Shown here in pieces: positions 48,307-60,000 of a stretch of DNA of 64,000 nucleotides. The notes under the pieces were generated by a model that was not told where the DNA came from, ran no database searches, and saw only the letters and a program-made list of their open reading frames with translations. Both the position numbers and the translations under genes were made by a program. This stretch comes from Acanthopleura granulata (Eukaryota; Mollusca; Polyplacophora; Chitonida; Chitonidae), in NCBI GenBank assembly GCA_016165875.1, contig JABBOT010000080.1, positions 13,670,133-13,734,132 of the forward strand, written 5' to 3'. The first letter of the stretch is position 1. Every line of letters starts with the position of its first letter.

Positions 48307-51300
48307 CTAATATATAAAATAACCAAAATGAAAATGACCAAAAATATACTCTGGATGTAGTATTCATTTTGGCAATGGTGCTAGAAATGCTATTATTTCC
48401 ATCAATGACAATATTTCCTGACATTCAGATTAAAAATTCATGATACTAAAATGCCCATTTCAAGCACTGTGCCGACCTGAACAACCACATTAATAAGTCA
48501 TAGAAAACTCAGGCCTCTAAGGACACATTTTTTAGGTCTTCATATGTTAGACAGGACTTTACAAAGAGGTTTGTAGTAATAAACTAACCTGTTTGGAAAT
48601 TCCATCTGGCACAGAGGACACACACTGGGAACTTTTTCTTTTGCAGGTGAGTCAGATTTCCCTCCCTTTGTGTAGCACTCTTCTGATGGAGAAGAGCCAC
48701 TTGCTGTTTTTTGTTGTTTCAACTTCACTTCTTCACTGCCCTCATATTCCAACATTTCTGAGATTGATTTTCGTTTTAAGCTCCTGGTATCAGATTTGGC
48801 TTCTGATGGAGGATATGGTTTTATGAAACCAACTGATGTTTGTGTCCTTTTTTCTGCATTTTTAACTGAAAAGCTTGAGGCTGAAAACTCTGTCATATCC
48901 AATACTTCACTTGTATCAGGCAAAACCTCCTTAGGCAGTTTTCTCATGTAACAATACCGACAAGGCTGAGGCAAGGGAGATAACCCCTGAACGCTATGAC
49001 CACTGTGTGAAGAAGTGAACTCCCCTTCCCTGGAATCCTGGTTTTAATAGAGGACACAACACTTCATCTATAAGCCCATTTAGGATTTTTTTTTATTAAA
49101 TATTATTCAGAAATAAATTCACACACAATGAAGCCTGGACCCTGCCTCATGAAGCGCACTTAGCTAAGTATTCCCTTAACTGCCATGACAATGCATGTTA
49201 TAGAGATAAGAAATGCACTTAGCTTAATGGGCCACTCATCACTGAGGCTGCTTCATGAAACTGGGGCCAGGCCTGTCTACAGAATGTTAGTCTCAAACTA
49301 CATGTATTCAGTAATATATAATAAGATGGGATAATAATTTCTCTCTCATCCACAACACTCTACAATACAGTGAGCATGTCATGCCTGCAGTTCCTTAGTC
49401 ATATATTAAGTTTTTTTTTTACCTATATGTATTTATTTACATTTGAAACAGGCTTTGCACCATTCTGTAAACATTTCTCAGAGGAAACCTGATAGCCTTC
49501 AGTTAACCGTTGTCCCCTGTATACACAATTAAGATTCATTATGAGCTGTGACAGGCATCTCTGTAAGTCGTTGCGTTTGTCATCTGGTGGTGGGTCAGTC
49601 AGTCGCTCGTTCGGTCAGACTTTTGATATCCCATCTTTTGATACACTTGGCAACTTGCATTAGTGGAAGTGGATATGAACTTTTTGTGTCATGTTATGCC
49701 TGTTGCAAATTTCCACTTGTTAATGTACTAGTTACAACCAGGATGATGTTAGCTAGCCTAATAATACACAGATTTTTCTAGCCACTTGCTGTCAAGATAA
49801 AAATGCCAGAAAACGGAGTTTTGGTCAAATATTATGGTGAGTTATCATGAAATAAATGAATTTTTGATACACTGGTGACAAAAAAATATGCAGTTTTCTG
49901 ATTTGTTCAAAATGAGTTTCTAAACAGAAATTGGCTTGAAAGTCCTCTGTAATGGACAACAAATCTGAGATAACTTTACTGGTCTCTTCCACAAAACCAC
50001 CCAACTGACCTGTAGCTTAGGTAAATCGGCCAGTTCCATCACTCTGTCAAAACTCCAGGACGGCCAGTTTTGAAGGAGCAATTTCTGCAAGTTTTGAAGA
50101 TCCGATGGGATGTCATCTAAATGTACAGAATTATCCTGCCTAAGTGTTGACACACCTTTACTGGAAATAAAAATGTAAAAAAAAAACTCATCCCATCAAA
50201 TTATCGGATGATAACAGTTTACTTGTCACTTAGTCTAATCTTTGGGGTTAAATATATTGCTGTTTTGTCAACAATAAACTCATGTCCACGAGATAGGAGT
50301 CCTCCTGAAATATCAGTTAATCAAAATAGCATTGATTCATTGAAAAACCAAAGCTGCAGAGTTTTATAACTTGCAATAAATTACACTGACCCCAGGAACA
50401 AGAAAGTCAAATTTAGTGTTAACTTCCTAACACTTTACTTCTGTAAAACTGAAACTTTAAAACAGAAAGTTTTAATTCATCATTAATACTTGTTTTGTGC
50501 ATTTATGGCAAAATTGAAACTCAGCTTCTAAGTTCAAGAATAAGTCTGACTTGAGCCTATGACAGCCTCACAATTCCATAACCAGAGATTCACGGTTTTC
50601 TTGTTTCAGATCATGGACGTCTTTTTACCTAGGGACTGGTTGTGCGCACTCTAACAGAGGTAAAAATAATGTCTTAATAACATGGAAGCTACATGTAATG
50701 GCAGTTCTCAGAACATCGTCAACTGTTCTCCCTTTCTCTATATCCTTTGAAGGGGGCTCCCTACATGTCTTGAAACATTTTAGATTCAAACCACTTTGGT
50801 TGTGTCATCTTCAGTGTCCTCAAGACTGGATCTGTACATCATATCCCTTCATATGTTGCTTTTGACAGCACTCTGTGCATGTAGATCATTCTTGTCCCAA
50901 CCTTGAATGGTGTACTACTGTACATGGCCTTTATACTTGTCTCTCGTCTTAGTGCATTTCCATATATTTATACTTGTATTCTCGAATTCTACCTTTATGT
51001 TAATGTTTACAGACATTTTTTATAGAACTACGTAAAAAATTTAAGTGTGTTGAGATTGTGAAAACATATTGATGGTAAAATGTAAATATTGGGGCACTGC
51101 TTTGCAGTATATTCATGTGTTCAAAATTCAGCAGTGCTGATGTTTTACTCATCAAATCTATCAGACTTTCAAATCTATATAAAATCTGTCCTAACTTATC
51201 CTACACTTCTGAACTTGTTAAACTGCGGGCTTAAGTCGACAAATAAACTTAAATTAGTGAACTATTGTGATCACTGCTAGCTACTTTATCATTGCCGCTT

Positions 51301-51601
51301 TCACTGACTTCACCGACGGAAGTCAGAAATAAATTAAAGCACCAAGTTTGATTGAACACGTTTTTAAATATTAACGATGTTGTCGTTGTCATGCGGTGGT
51401 TTACCTGGGATAAACACTGCCAGTGGGCGCGGTTTTCACCACACTTTCATGGATAATAACGCAGTCATCGTCATCTTCTCCCTGCTTATCAATAGTGACA
51501 TCTGCATCCACACTGCTCACAGTTCTCTGTGGAGCACAATGATTGCCAACGTCCCTCTTTGACTTTAACGTCAGTTTGTTACTTTTCCTGCTTAGCGCCA
51601 T
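48234..51601 (-). CDS. faap20: FAAP20: Fanconi anaemia core complex-associated protein 20
   Basis: Four minus-strand exons, 51601-51405, 50160-50010, 49037-48589 and 48306-48234, have consistent phases and encode about 289 residues. FAAP20 stabilises FANCA in the Fanconi core complex and binds ubiquitin in DNA crosslink repair. Exon 2 encodes LQKLLLQNWPSWSFD, in the position of the FANCA-binding N-terminal region of the human protein. Exons 3-4 join to form a UBZ4 zinc finger: CPLCQMEFPN, then SLDQLEMDSHIAQC (Cys-Cys-His-Cys). The protein ends EEDVVW, mirroring the human C-terminus, where a terminal Trp contacts ubiquitin. It is longer than human FAAP20 (about 180) because of a Ser/Lys-rich linker with an SLKRKS nuclear-localisation-like motif. 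The ATG at 51601 is chosen for its AAAATGG context; an upstream in-frame ATG at 51634 is possible. Confidence 0.9.
48589..49037 (-). CDS. faap20: FAAP20 exon 3
   Basis: The acceptor is set at aaaaccag|GATTCC because it restores phase 0 with exon 2. gttcag|GGG at 48987 is also in phase, while the pyrimidine-rich cttcttcacacag at 49003 would break the frame. The exon carries the Ser/Lys-rich linker and the first half of the zinc finger. Its donor is AAACAG|GTTAGT. Confidence 0.8.
49038..50009 (-). other. FAAP20 intron 2
   Basis: No other exon recognised. AT-rich, with a poly-T run near 49410. Confidence 0.6.
50010..50160 (-). CDS. faap20: FAAP20 exon 2
   Basis: The acceptor is ttatttccag and the donor is CTACAG|GTCAGT. 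Fifty codons include HLDDIPSDLQNLQKLLLQNW and SFDRVMELADLPKLQ, the part most like the N-terminal conserved region of FAAP20. It ends in phase 0. Confidence 0.85.
50161..51404 (-). other. FAAP20 intron 1
   Basis: AT-rich intron without recognisable repeats or further exons. Confidence 0.6.
51405..51601 (-). CDS. faap20: FAAP20 exon 1
   Basis: Starts MALSRKSNKLTLKSKRD and contains an acidic GEDDDDCVIIHE segment resembling a SUMO-interaction motif. The donor is TATCCCAG|GTAAAC, two bases into a Ser codon that exon 2 completes. Confidence 0.8.
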
Positions 51602-52004
51602 TTTCGTCTTCCCAAAAACGACAGGAAATCTCATCAGGGGAGACCACCTTGCTGTCCTGCCTGCTGTGAAAAGTCTCGGGTTTTGTGTTGGACTGGATGT
51701 TCTACAAGTGTCAAGAACTTATTTACCACTGATTACATGCAATGAAATTTGCATGAATGCCAAATGAGTCATTTGACATACTTTCATAAACAGTACCTAT
51801 TTCAGTTTCATCTCAATGGTCTATTTTTTTTAACCTGACAAGTTCAGGCCTAGGTGCTGTATTAACACTCAATGCTGAAGAATTTTACAGTTCTTATCAT
51901 GACAGTCCAGATGTATAAATGGCAGAAAACAGTCTGAGCCTGGAGGAAACCACGATTCTGTTCAGGTAGCACTCCTAACTTACTTGTACTGTAATTTATA
52001 TACT

Positions 52005-52250
52005 TCTTTGATTTGGGTTTTGCGCCGTACTCAAGAATATTTCACTTACAAGACGGTAGCCAGCATTATGCTGGGAGGAAACCAGGCAGAACCTTGAGAA
52101 ACCTAAGACCATCCGCAGGTTGCTGGCAGAATTTCCCACTTATGGCCGGAGAGGAACTGAAGCTGGCATGAGCTGGACTTGAACTCACACAGACCTAAAG
52201 CTGCAATCATACTGGGATCATGTACTGGTAGCCCACCTCAGCTATGGCCT
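52005..52250 (-). mobile_element. tRNA-derived SINE, family A
   Basis: Inverted copy: gccgtactcaagaatatttc, ccagcattatgctgggagga, ggccggagaggaactgaagc and gagctggacttgaactcaca, with the head reaching about 52250. It lies between FAAP20 and the upstream gene. Confidence 0.88.
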
Positions 52251-52671
52251 CTAATGTTCACCTGTTTCACACCTGTTGCAATAATCATACTTGCAGGACT
52301 AACATACCACTGAATGAGTTCATATTTAATAATGGTTCAATTGTGACTTATATCCTTAACTGGCCTCACAGGCTCAGGGGATTAAAGCCCTCCCTCGCTA
52401 CAACTATCAGACCCTTGACTGAGATCATGCACTAGAATCCAGCGCTTATTACAGCCATGGCTTTGAGTCAAGGGGTTTCACTTGTCAATAATTTTGTGAC
52501 AGTCTGTGGCTCATTCCAGGTGCTGTTATTTTCTCCATATAGCTTACTATTATCATACAAGTGAAATGTCTAAAACCTGGTGTCAGAGATCACTCAAATA
52601 AATAAATAATATCAGTAAAATCCTTAACAGTCAACAAAATCAGCAAACTGCTAGGTCTGCACAAAGAAGGT

Positions 52672-52677
52672 TTTATT
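52672..52677 (-). terminator. Candidate poly(A) signal of the asteroid-like gene
   Basis: TTTATT on the + strand (AATAAA on the minus strand), followed on the minus strand by a T/G-rich stretch (ttgctgattttgttgac). From here to 56895 the minus strand is T-rich like a 3' UTR. Use of this site would place both 34-bp arrays in the transcript. Confidence 0.3.
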
Positions 52678-53044
52678 GTACTTTAAACTTTTAACTGTAC
52701 TTTAAGCTTTCCTCCATACAAAAAGGTACAAAAGCATTTGGTGACTGATTTCTTGAAATTGCACAATGATATATGTAACTACTACAGAAATGCAAATAAA
52801 AACAGTACAAATGGCAATTAATAAGTAAAACAAACAAAAGTTCAATTACCAGTTATACATTTTCTCATATAATAAAAAAATAAATAAAATGAAAGCTTGG
52901 CAGAGATTGCCTGACAAAAGAAAGTGATCAAAACAACAAGTAGTCTGGTACATGCAGCTAGGTTAAAGTTATGAAAAAGTTTTCCATGACAGAATACACA
53001 CTTCACATACAACACACACATACATGTAAAACACAACTACACAA

Positions 53045-54392
53045 TTATCATGATGATACACAGGTACATGTATTACCATTACCATGATGATACACAGGTA
53101 CATGTATTACCATTACCATGATGACATACAGGTATGTGTATTACCATTACCATGATGATACACAGAAACATGTATTACCATTACCATGATGATACACAGA
53201 AACATGTATTACCATTACCATGATGATACACAGGTACATGTATTACCATTACCATGATGACACACAGGTACATGTATTACCATTACCATGATGACACACA
53301 GGTACATGTATTACCATTACCATGATGATACACAGGTACATGTATTACCATTACCATGATGATACACAGGTACATGTATTACCATTACCATGATGACATA
53401 CAGGTATGTGTATTACCATTACCATGATGATACACAGAAACATGTATTACCATTACCATGATGATACACAGAAACATGTATTACCATTACCATGATGATA
53501 CACAGAAACATGTATTACCATTACCATGATGATACACAGAAACATGTATTACCATTACCATGATGACACACAGGTACATGTATTACCATTACCATGATGA
53601 CACACAGGTACATGTAATACCATTACCATGATGATACACAGAAACATGTATTACCAGTACCATGATGACACACAGGTACATGTATTACCAGTACCATGAT
53701 GACACACAGGTACATGTATTACCATTACCATGATGATACACAGGTACATGTATTACCATTACCATGATGACATACAGGTACATGTATTTCCATTACCATG
53801 ATGATACACAGGTACATGTATTACCATTATGATACACAGGTACATGTATTACCATTACCATGATGATACACAGGTACATGTATTACCATTACCATGATGA
53901 TACACAGGTACATGTATTACCATTACCATGATGATACACAGGTACAGGTATTACCATTACCATGATGACATACAGGTATGTGTATTACCATTACCATGAT
54001 GATACACAGAAACATGTATTACCATTACCATGATGATACACAGGTACATGTATTACCAGTACCATGATGACATACAGGTACATGTATTACCATTACCATG
54101 ACGACATACAGGTACATGTATTACCATTACCATGATGATACACAGAAACATGTATTACCATTACCATGATGATACACAGAAACATGTATTACCATTACCA
54201 TGATGACATACAAGTACATGTATTACCATTACCATGATGACATACAGGTATGTGTATTACCATTACCATGATGATACACAGAAACATGTATTACCATTAC
54301 CATGATGATACACAGAAACATGTATTACCATTACCATGATGATACACAGGTACATGTATTACCATTACCATGATAATACTCAGGTACAAACT
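53045..54392. repeat. 34-bp minisatellite, ~39 copies, with variant classes
   Basis: The unit is accattaccatgatgataca followed by caggtacatgtatt. Variants are CACAGGTACATG, CACAGAAACATG, CATACAGGTATGTG and GACACACAGG. The rare GGTATGTG variant is at 53131, 53403, 53975 and 54247; 53131-53403 and 53975-54247 are each exactly 272 bases, or eight units, apart. It lies within the probable 3' UTR of the asteroid-like gene. Confidence 0.96.
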
Positions 54393-55889
54393 GTATACCA
54401 TGTGCATGCATACCGTTACTATCATAACACAGAAACATGCACACCAATTCACAGAAACTGTAAGTAAACATCAGAAAACCATGTAAAATGCTGGAAAATA
54501 ATTGCACAGCACCCATAAACACAAACTGTTACAGGAGGTGGACAGATAGTAACACAGCACCAGTGCTCTTCAAACTGACACTAGACACTTGTCCAAAACA
54601 AAACCTGCACCAAAGTACATCACTAGTTTTCAAATTGTAGGCAAATTCTACGTGACCAAATTCCAACACATCCAACAATGACACCCATGAACTGAACCGA
54701 CATCTCCTGTGTAATACTAATCCAGATGGTTTACACCATTCTTAAATGAATTACAGCCAAAGGTGCTGAGAAAATTAAAAATACACATATCATGACATGT
54801 ATGTTCTTTAGATCTCTCATAATAGACAATATTACACAGTGTACGCAAATACCTGCTCAAGAAGAAGGACCAACCCTACATGGAAGTATTGGGTCCCACA
54901 AGAGACAGTCTCCAGCAATCTTTGTGTAGATTTACAACCTAGTAGTTAATAATACTGGAATTCACAGTACAACACCTTTAGGGGAAAGTTATTTGCACCA
55001 CTCTTGATCCACCACAAAGCTTTTATGTACAAAATCTTGCCGTTCTGGTGAACTGCCAACATAGTTTGTATCACCTTTTCCATTAATCATATTAATCATA
55101 ATGTATTGCACAAAGTACCACCACTACTACATTGGGAAGCACTCGCTCAAAGAGACTATACTGCAGAATTATCGCAATTTTTGGTTTGATCAATTCAAAC
55201 TGAACCTTTTCATATTTTCAGAAAATGTAACCTTCAGTATCTTGCGATTTTCTGTTTTTAAGTAACAATTAATATTCAACATACTGTCATTCCTATGAAA
55301 GTTAATGTATTCAGGAAAATAAAGAGCATTACCATATATGGATAATGAATATCATTCAGCTAAGTTTGTGCAAAACAGGTGCTTAAATTTCATTCCATTT
55401 TCAGCAAAAGCAATTGTGACATCATGATGTCACAGAATGACTGAACATACATAACCAATGTTTGCGTCATCCGTTTGAAGTTTTTGAAACAATACTGACG
55501 ACATATGTATGATCTTGAGTGATGGATCGGAAAACAGGCTGCCCTAAAATTGAATATTTATGGCTATGAGTTTATGCATATCAGAAAAGTTCAGAAAAAG
55601 GTGACTTTCCAACCCAATTTGTCTTTATTAGCTTGTATTTAAGTCTACAGCAAGCAAAGCTATTTTATTAATTCTAGGTGTATACAAGTCACAACATGTA
55701 GAAATTCTCCACTCTAAATCTATGACACTACCACATAGAGGTGCATTAAATTACAACATTTTCATATGTTCAATAGATCTAAACTGCAAGTTGTCTGACA
55801 AAAATGGCTACCTATATTCTAAATCTAAAACAAAATTTGGGCTGCAATATTCATGAGTAATGTCCTTTGTGACAATATGAGTTTAAAGA
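54393..55889 (-). other. Probable 3' UTR of the asteroid-like gene
   Basis: No coding exon was recognised on either strand. It is AT-rich, with TTTATT (minus AATAAA) near 55624. Confidence 0.35.
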
Positions 55890-56400
55890 ACTACTATAGT
55901 TCTGCACTGTACCAATTTTTTTTTTCAATACTATAATTCTGGATAGTTTTGTGCAGTATTATCATTTTGGTCAGCGCTAGAGCTGTACAGAATTTGGACT
56001 GTTCTTGTTCGGTGTAGCATGAGTTGTAGTTTTGTGCAGTACTATCACTTTTCGAGAGTCCTAGATTTGTGCAGTACTATGATTTTAGACAGTCCTAGGT
56101 TTGTGCAATACTATTGCTTTGGACAGTCCTAGGTTTGTGCAGTACTATCACTTTGGACAGTCCTAGGTTTGTACAGCACTATCAGTTTGGACAGTCCTAG
56201 GTTTGCGCAGTACTATTACTTTGGAGAGGCTGAGGTTCGTGCAGTACTATCATTTTGGGCAGTCATAATTTTGTGCCGTACTATTACTTCAGACAGTCCT
56301 AGATTTGTGCAGTACTATCATATTGGACAGTCCCAGGTTTGTCCAGTACTATCATTTTGAACAGTTCTTTGTAGCACTATCAATTTTGAACAGTCCTGGT
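55890..56400. repeat. ~34-bp minisatellite, ~14 diverged copies
   Basis: The unit is gtttgtgcagtactatcact followed by ttggacagtcctag. Copies are clearest at 56030-56350 and decay to the left. It lies about 500 bases beyond the stop codon of the minus-strand gene. Confidence 0.88.
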
Positions 56401-56895
56401 TTCAAGGACAGTACTACTTCTTTGGAGATTCCTTACAATGTACCACACTTATTTGCACACCACTAATTACATGCCTAATAATGCAATGTCCATCCACATT
56501 CTTTCTAACAAATCACGAAGTTCAACGATTGGGAGAGTCTTTTGCTCTCAGCACTCAGATGATAAAATATATTTACTTAAATGCTTCCTCCAATTCTCTT
56601 AGTTTATAGACACCCAATCATGATGTTCAGGAACTGTTAGCACCAAAACAATCACAGTCCTAGGACCACCAATTGTTCTCACCAGATTCACATCATCGGT
56701 CTCTCAACATCATCGCATACTGGCTATGTGATTGGTACCAAGCAAATATTCTGCTTTCGATCCAAGTCACGAGTGTACAAGGAGACGAAACTTTCAAGTC
56801 ATCTTTCATGAATCTTCAGTATAAAATATACGTCTGAGCTTCCGTCTAATCATGAGAGTTCAAAGGTCAATGAATTATCCTGATGTCTTCATCCT

Positions 56896-57035
56896 TCACC
56901 AGCGGTCATCAAAGTAGAACACGTCTTCCACCAGGTATCTGATGACATGTCTCTTCTCTTTGATGATACGGTTCATTTCCTTCTGTACATTCACAAGCTC
57001 TTGTTTCCTCAGAATTCTTATCCCTCTGTGCCAAG
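56896..57035 (-). CDS. Asteroid-like gene, terminal coding exon G
   Basis: The acceptor is tctgtgtgtaaag; it is phase-compatible with exon F. Encodes AWHRGIRILRKQELVNVQKE, a basic helix, and ends VFYFDDRW with TGA at 56898-56896. Confidence 0.8.
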
Positions 57036-60000
57036 CTTTACACACAGAAATGATTTAAACAGAAATGACAATTTAAGTTATTTACTGGTAAAATGAATTG
57101 ATTTATTTACTTGACTGTTCTCAAGACATACTCAAGAATTTTTCACCTATACCATGTCAATCAGTTTCTGTAGAATATTGGTTAAAGGTCATCGTTTGTT
57201 TATTGTCCTTAAAGCTGGAATATCTGTCTAAGAGAGAATCTGAATTCTCTGCCTGAGGCCGGGTTTGAACTCGCACCTCATGTATCCTAGAAACTGAAAG
57301 ACCAGTGCCTTTACTAGACGTTTATTAAGTGTTACTTTGATTGAACAAAGTCTTGGATGTATATGCAACAGATACAGTAAAATTTAAAATTGTGACATCA
57401 CAATTGTTAATTATCAACACATGTACAGGTAAAAAAAGCACTATGACAGTTTCCCGTATTTCTCATCATCATCATTTATTCATCATCGACACATTGATCG
57501 AATGAGCCAGCATTTAGACCCAGCACGTTTGTGTCTTGATCCTCTACAGTACTACTGGCCAGAGAGGCACTGCTTAGGTAACTCAGAGCATACCTTTTTG
57601 CTCGAAGATCCTGACACTTTCTTCCACCTTTAATTATGACACACACGAGTCTTGATGACCCTCCGTATGGAAAATTGAACCCAAACATTACTGCAGGCAA
57701 TCAGTACATCTTCATCCTCTCTCCGCCACCGTTTGGAAATTACACCCGAATGCACTTTCCCATGTACAAGGGAGAGTACTCTGATGATGACTCTACCAGC
57801 AAGAAGACGGACGCAATGCAATAATTTAAGGCTGGCGTTGATGCTTTGGCTTGATTTGCCATATCAAGGGCAGCCACAACCATGTCGCTGAGTCTACACA
57901 GGATATTTTCCAACACTCACAAGTGGAATTTGTTACCATTAGAATGGGATGATGGAATGATTATGGCTTAGCACCACGTCAGCAGTATCTCAGCCACACT
58001 TTGGCGACATGTTACAATTAGAAAGAATGATTAAGGCTTAAAGGATTAGTGTCCAGATTTAGTATTTATTCATAATTAGCTACCCCTGTATACACGGCTA
58101 TTTTAAGATTAAACAAAAAGTGTACATTAATCTGAGTAATATAGCACATGAAATCGCTAGATAATGTGGCCGGTTTTATACATTTTTTCTGCCAATACTT
58201 GATCACCTCCGCAGAATGATGTCAAACAAGCACAACCTTTACAAGCTGTCAGAGATTCGCCATTTAATTCAGCGTTAAATTAAAGCTACAACAGTGACAA
58301 TAAGCATCTTGTGAAAACTTCAACGTCGTCCACTACATGGGTTCAAATTGACACGGCAGTATATCTGCTTCTATGTAGCCAGAATCCATCTGGAAAATGA
58401 TATGGTTTTGATTAGAATTTCCAGGTTATACAGCCCTCCCAGCCTAGGATTCGCCGTCCATGGCGTCACCCACTGAGCCGTCCTGGGCGGCCAGCTGGAG
58501 ATCGGCTAGGGCAGTAAAGCTACTGTTTTCTGGAGGATTTAACCATTATTATGTTTCTCAGAAGCCCTCCCAGTCATTTACTGTGTAAACAGGTTATAAC
58601 TTTCATAATTAGGACCAGTACCAAAATCTGGACAATAATCCTTCAAGAGCACTTTGGAAATATTTCAGCAATGTTGTGACGATGTTACCATTAGGGGCGG
58701 GATGAAAATGCTGTGGATTTGGGGCGAAAAGGTATGCTTGATCAGAGTTAGCCAAGCCATGTCTCTTTCGCTACTAGTAAAAGTACAGGGTTGTGCCACA
58801 GGCTCTACCTGCATCAGAGTCTTAAATCACCCACCCACAGGAGGAATGTTAGGTACAATGCACAAGCAGACGGACTCACCTTCATCCTCTGAACAGGTGT
58901 GGAAGGCAGTCCAGCTGCAGCCTGAGAACACCTCCCGCGGCTCAGGTACCTCATCAGTCAGGTACAACAGGTGAGCCAAGAACAAGTACGCATGACGATA
59001 CACATCCTGTCACCAAAATACAACACTCAGGTAATAATTCATACAAACACCGATCAATCTGTTTTCTGTTGGCACCAATGTCAGACAAGACAGACTCTGC
59101 GCAAACTTTTCAACTTTCCACTGACAAGGTAATTTACTGATTTTTCTAATGATGTGCTCAAGAATTTTTCACTCACATGATGAAGGTGATCAAAGTTTAT
59201 GGGTAGAGGAAACTTTAGTAACAAAGCGCCCTTTCCCAGACAAGATAAAAACCTCTTAACTGAAATCCCCAGTCAAAACAGCTGGAGCTGCAATCCAACG
59301 TGTCACCTCACTCATCACGAGTATCACAGTTACAGCAACTCACATTTCTAACATACGAGAAGGTACTTATGACGCACAATAATTTGTGTGTGATCCACAC
59401 TGATTGCCTGCTTTTTATATTTGCTATTTTTGCCATAATCCTGAACTTTCTCGTATATGACTGAAGAAGAGTGCCCTGGATAAATACTGGTTGTAGTGTA
59501 GTGTTCTTCACCACCCACAAGACTGCACAACTGACCCCATGAGAGATTGGTTATTGTTAAGGCCTAAACAAACAATGGGACAGAATGAAGAAAATTCCTG
59601 GACCCACAAATTACGCACCTCCTAGTTGAAGACCATTTCCATATTCTGCTCTATTGGGGAAGTATTATTTATTTACTTATTTGATTGGTGTTTTTGTGAC
59701 TGGTGAGAAATATAAAATCACAGGTACAACCTAGACGTTGGACAATGGCTACCAAAGAAAAATTACCTCCCTCTTTGAGAGAAAACTGAACATGGACCTA
59801 AAGCCTCTTTCAACATAAATTTAAACTTTCATTCACATGAAACTATTTCACTTAATGTATGGGCAGAGACCTTACAGCTCGTAATGGAAGCTATGGTACA
59901 AACCTGAAACCAGTTGGCTATGGTAACACAACGGGCTGTTGGTTGAAGGGCTAGACTCTGGTACTGCTGCTCGTTTGGGTGTCCCATGACCACAGCAACA

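Noticed and set aside
49003..49020. Pyrimidine-rich acceptor cttcttcacacag for FAAP20 exon 3
   Set aside because: It looks better by eye, but starting at 49002 gives a phase incompatible with exon 2, which ends in phase 0. The upstream AG at 49038 fits.
57476..57821. Opposing frames of 62-74 codons on both strands
   Set aside because: Within an intron of the asteroid-like gene; the open frames mirror each other and no acceptor/donor pair fits the gene's phases.
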